Part shown: in pieces, positions 62,871 to 64,000 of the stretch
Layout of the letters: each line of letters starts with the position of its first letter
How positions within the stretch are numbered: the first letter of the stretch is position 1
DNA from: Croceivirga radicis
Lineage (GTDB): Bacteria; Bacteroidota; Bacteroidia; Flavobacteriales; Flavobacteriaceae
Assembly: GCF_002072105.2 (NCBI RefSeq)
Contig: NZ_MTBC01000002.1
Span: 124,001-188,000 of the forward strand
Reading direction: 5' to 3'
DNA: 64,000 nucleotides
Translations under genes and position numbers: made by a program
Notes under the pieces: generated by a model
Database searches by the model: none
The model's input: only the letters and a program-made list of their open reading frames with translations
Told to the model about the DNA's origin: nothing

Positions 62871-64000
62871 ATGGCAGGAAACCCAACAATAAGATTAAAT
62901 AAAGTTCTAAGGGAATTGAATATTTCATTGGATAGGGCGGTAGACTATTTGTCGTCTAAAGGTCATGATATTGACGCTAGGCCAACCACCAAAATATCTA
63001 GTGAAGTATATCAAGTACTGTTGGATGAATTCCAGACCGATAAGAGCAAGAAAGTAGCCTCTAAAGAGGTTGCGGAAGAGAAGCAGAAGGAGAAGGAAGA
63101 ACTTCGTATGCAAATGGAGCGTGAGCAAGAGGAAAAACGTATTGCTAGAGAAAAGCGCCAAGCAGAAAGAGAAGTTATTAAAGGTAGGGTAGAGCTTTCT
63201 GGTCCAAAAACGGTTGGTAAAATAGATTTGGGTAAAAAACCTGGAGAGGTAAAAGAAGAGCCTAAGCAGGTAGAGAAAAAACCGGAACCGGTTCAGGAAA
63301 AAGTGGTAGAAAAACCTGTAGAAAAGAAGCAGGAAGAGCCAAAGCCAAAACCTGTAGAGCAAGTTAAAAAGCCCGAGGTAGTAGTGGAGAAAGTTCAACC
63401 TAAAAAGGAAGAAAAGCCTAAACCTGTGGCAAAAAAAGAAGAGGCGACTACAGAAAAAGAGGAACCTGCGCCAACATTGGGTTCAGATACCTTGGAAACG
63501 AAGTATCAAAAATTATCTGGTCCAAAAATAACTGGAGCCAAAATAGACCTAAGTAAGTTTGAACGTCCAAAGAAGAAGAAAGAAGAGAAGAAAGACGACA
63601 AAAAAGGTCAGGCCGGTGATAAAAAGCGCAAGCGTAAACGTATTGTAAGTAATAAACCTGGAGGACAGGGCAACAATAACAACAGGGGTAGAAACAATAA
63701 CCGCAAAGGAGGCCAAAGAACTAATGTTCCCAAGGTAGAGCCTACAGAAGAAGAAATTCAAAAGCAGGTTAGGGAAACCCTCGAAAAACTTCAAGGAAAA
63801 TCCTCTAAAGGTAAAGGAGCCAAGTATAGGAGGGAAAAAAGAGACCTTCACAGGCAACAAACCGAGAAAGATTTACAGCAGCAGGAAAAAGAAAGTAAGT
63901 TGTTAAAAGTTACGGAGTTTGTGACCGTAAACGAATTGGCAACTATGATGGACGTTTCGTCTACCCAGATAATTTCTGCATGTATGTCTTTAGGGATGAT
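62871..64000 (+). CDS. infB: translation initiation factor IF-2, N-terminal part
   Basis: Only the first 376 codons are in the window. The N-terminus MAGNPTIRLNKVLRELNISL is followed by an IF2_N fold (RAVDYLSSKGHDIDARPTTKIS). A long low-complexity linker comes next, rich in Lys, Glu and Pro (about 55-330), with the short LSGPK motif occurring twice. A second IF2_N-like domain (FVTVNELATMMDVSSTQII) begins near the window edge. The GTPase domain lies outside. The long charged linker is normal for Bacteroidota IF-2. Confidence 0.95.
   Translation, partial: MAGNPTIRLNKVLRELNISLDRAVDYLSSKGHDIDARPTTKISSEVYQVLLDEFQTDKSKKVASKEVAEEKQKEKEELRMQMEREQEEKRIAREKRQAEREVIKGRVELSGPKTVGKIDLGKKPGEVKEEPKQVEKKPEPVQEKVVEKPVEKKQEEPKPKPVEQVKKPEVVVEKVQPKKEEKPKPVAKKEEATTEKEEPAPTLGSDTLETKYQKLSGPKITGAKIDLSKFERPKKKKEEKKDDKKGQAGDKKRKRKRIVSNKPGGQGNNNNRGRNNNRKGGQRTNVPKVEPTEEEIQKQVRETLEKLQGKSSKGKGAKYRREKRDLHRQQTEKDLQQQEKESKLLKVTEFVTVNELATMMDVSSTQIISACMSLGM

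Noticed and set aside
62925-63860. Phe/Leu-rich frames opposite infB
   Set aside because: They are the antisense shadow of the Lys/Glu-rich IF-2 linker.
1-64000. CRISPR array, prophage, IS element or rRNA operon
   Set aside because: No regularly spaced repeats, transposase, integrase, phage structural gene or rRNA sequence was found by reading.

Overview
This window looks like a chromosomal segment of a marine-type member of the Flavobacteriaceae (Bacteroidota). The evidence is an AT-rich sequence, promoters of the Bacteroidota form TTTG-N18/19-TAnnTTTG (clearest upstream of rplM, rimP and tRNA-Gln), almost no Shine-Dalgarno sequences, and family content typical of that group: DUF4407, DUF5916/CBM9, a GT117/DUF2723 giant membrane protein, an exbB-orf-exbD-exbD cluster, a Kdo transferase and a rimP-nusA-infB operon. 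No rRNA, insertion sequence, prophage, integron or CRISPR array was seen. Most of the window is housekeeping and catabolic chromosome rather than an accessory island.

Layout. 1-6.8 kb: a partial DUF4407 membrane protein, a 607-bp gap holding a strongly folded repeat element, an M20 dipeptidase, tRNA-Leu, a GyrI-like protein, a secreted glycosidase-like gene interrupted by an in-frame TGA, a VOC protein with a divergent HxlR regulator, and a 48-aa membrane protein. 6.8-13.5 kb: a sugar MFS porter, the Kdo transferase waaA, a sugar aminotransferase (DegT family) with galE, and a secreted amidohydrolase. 13.6-20.1 kb: the 2-oxoglutarate dehydrogenase genes sucA-sucB, an aspartic-protease-like gene, tatD, ansA and tRNA-Ser. 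20.1-23.3 kb: a proton-channel (ExbB/ExbD) energy-transduction cluster and an outer-membrane barrel. 23.3-33.6 kb, minus strand: rpoN, asnS, an RND/MMPL transporter, frr-pyrH, rpsB-tsf and rplM-rpsI.

33.8-37.0 kb holds a DUF5916 outer-membrane protein and a small lipoprotein. 37.0-43.3 kb is a tyrosine/homogentisate catabolic operon: 4-hydroxyphenylpyruvate dioxygenase, homogentisate dioxygenase, fumarylacetoacetase, a flavin-reductase-like protein and a HisC-like aminotransferase. It faces a divergent MarR regulator, with a palindrome over the operon promoter, and carries no maleylacetoacetate isomerase gene. 43.4-46.8 kb is pta-ackA. 46.8-60.7 kb is mixed: an unknown secreted TPR-like protein, a GH29 fucosidase, polA, an exported glycosylasparaginase, cutC, a metallophosphoesterase, a thioredoxin-fold protein without its CXXC cysteines, and the GT117 protein. 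60.9-64.0 kb has tRNA-Gln and rimP-nusA-infB (infB runs off the end).

No obviously new defence or mobile system is visible. The observations most worth a second look are the in-frame TGA at 5248-5250, the three-way-junction element at 1423-1580, the cysteine-less thioredoxin at 57029, the homogentisate operon without an isomerase, cysteine insertions in a DegT aminotransferase and in ExbD, and several structured leaders (rimP, rpsB, rpsB-tsf).
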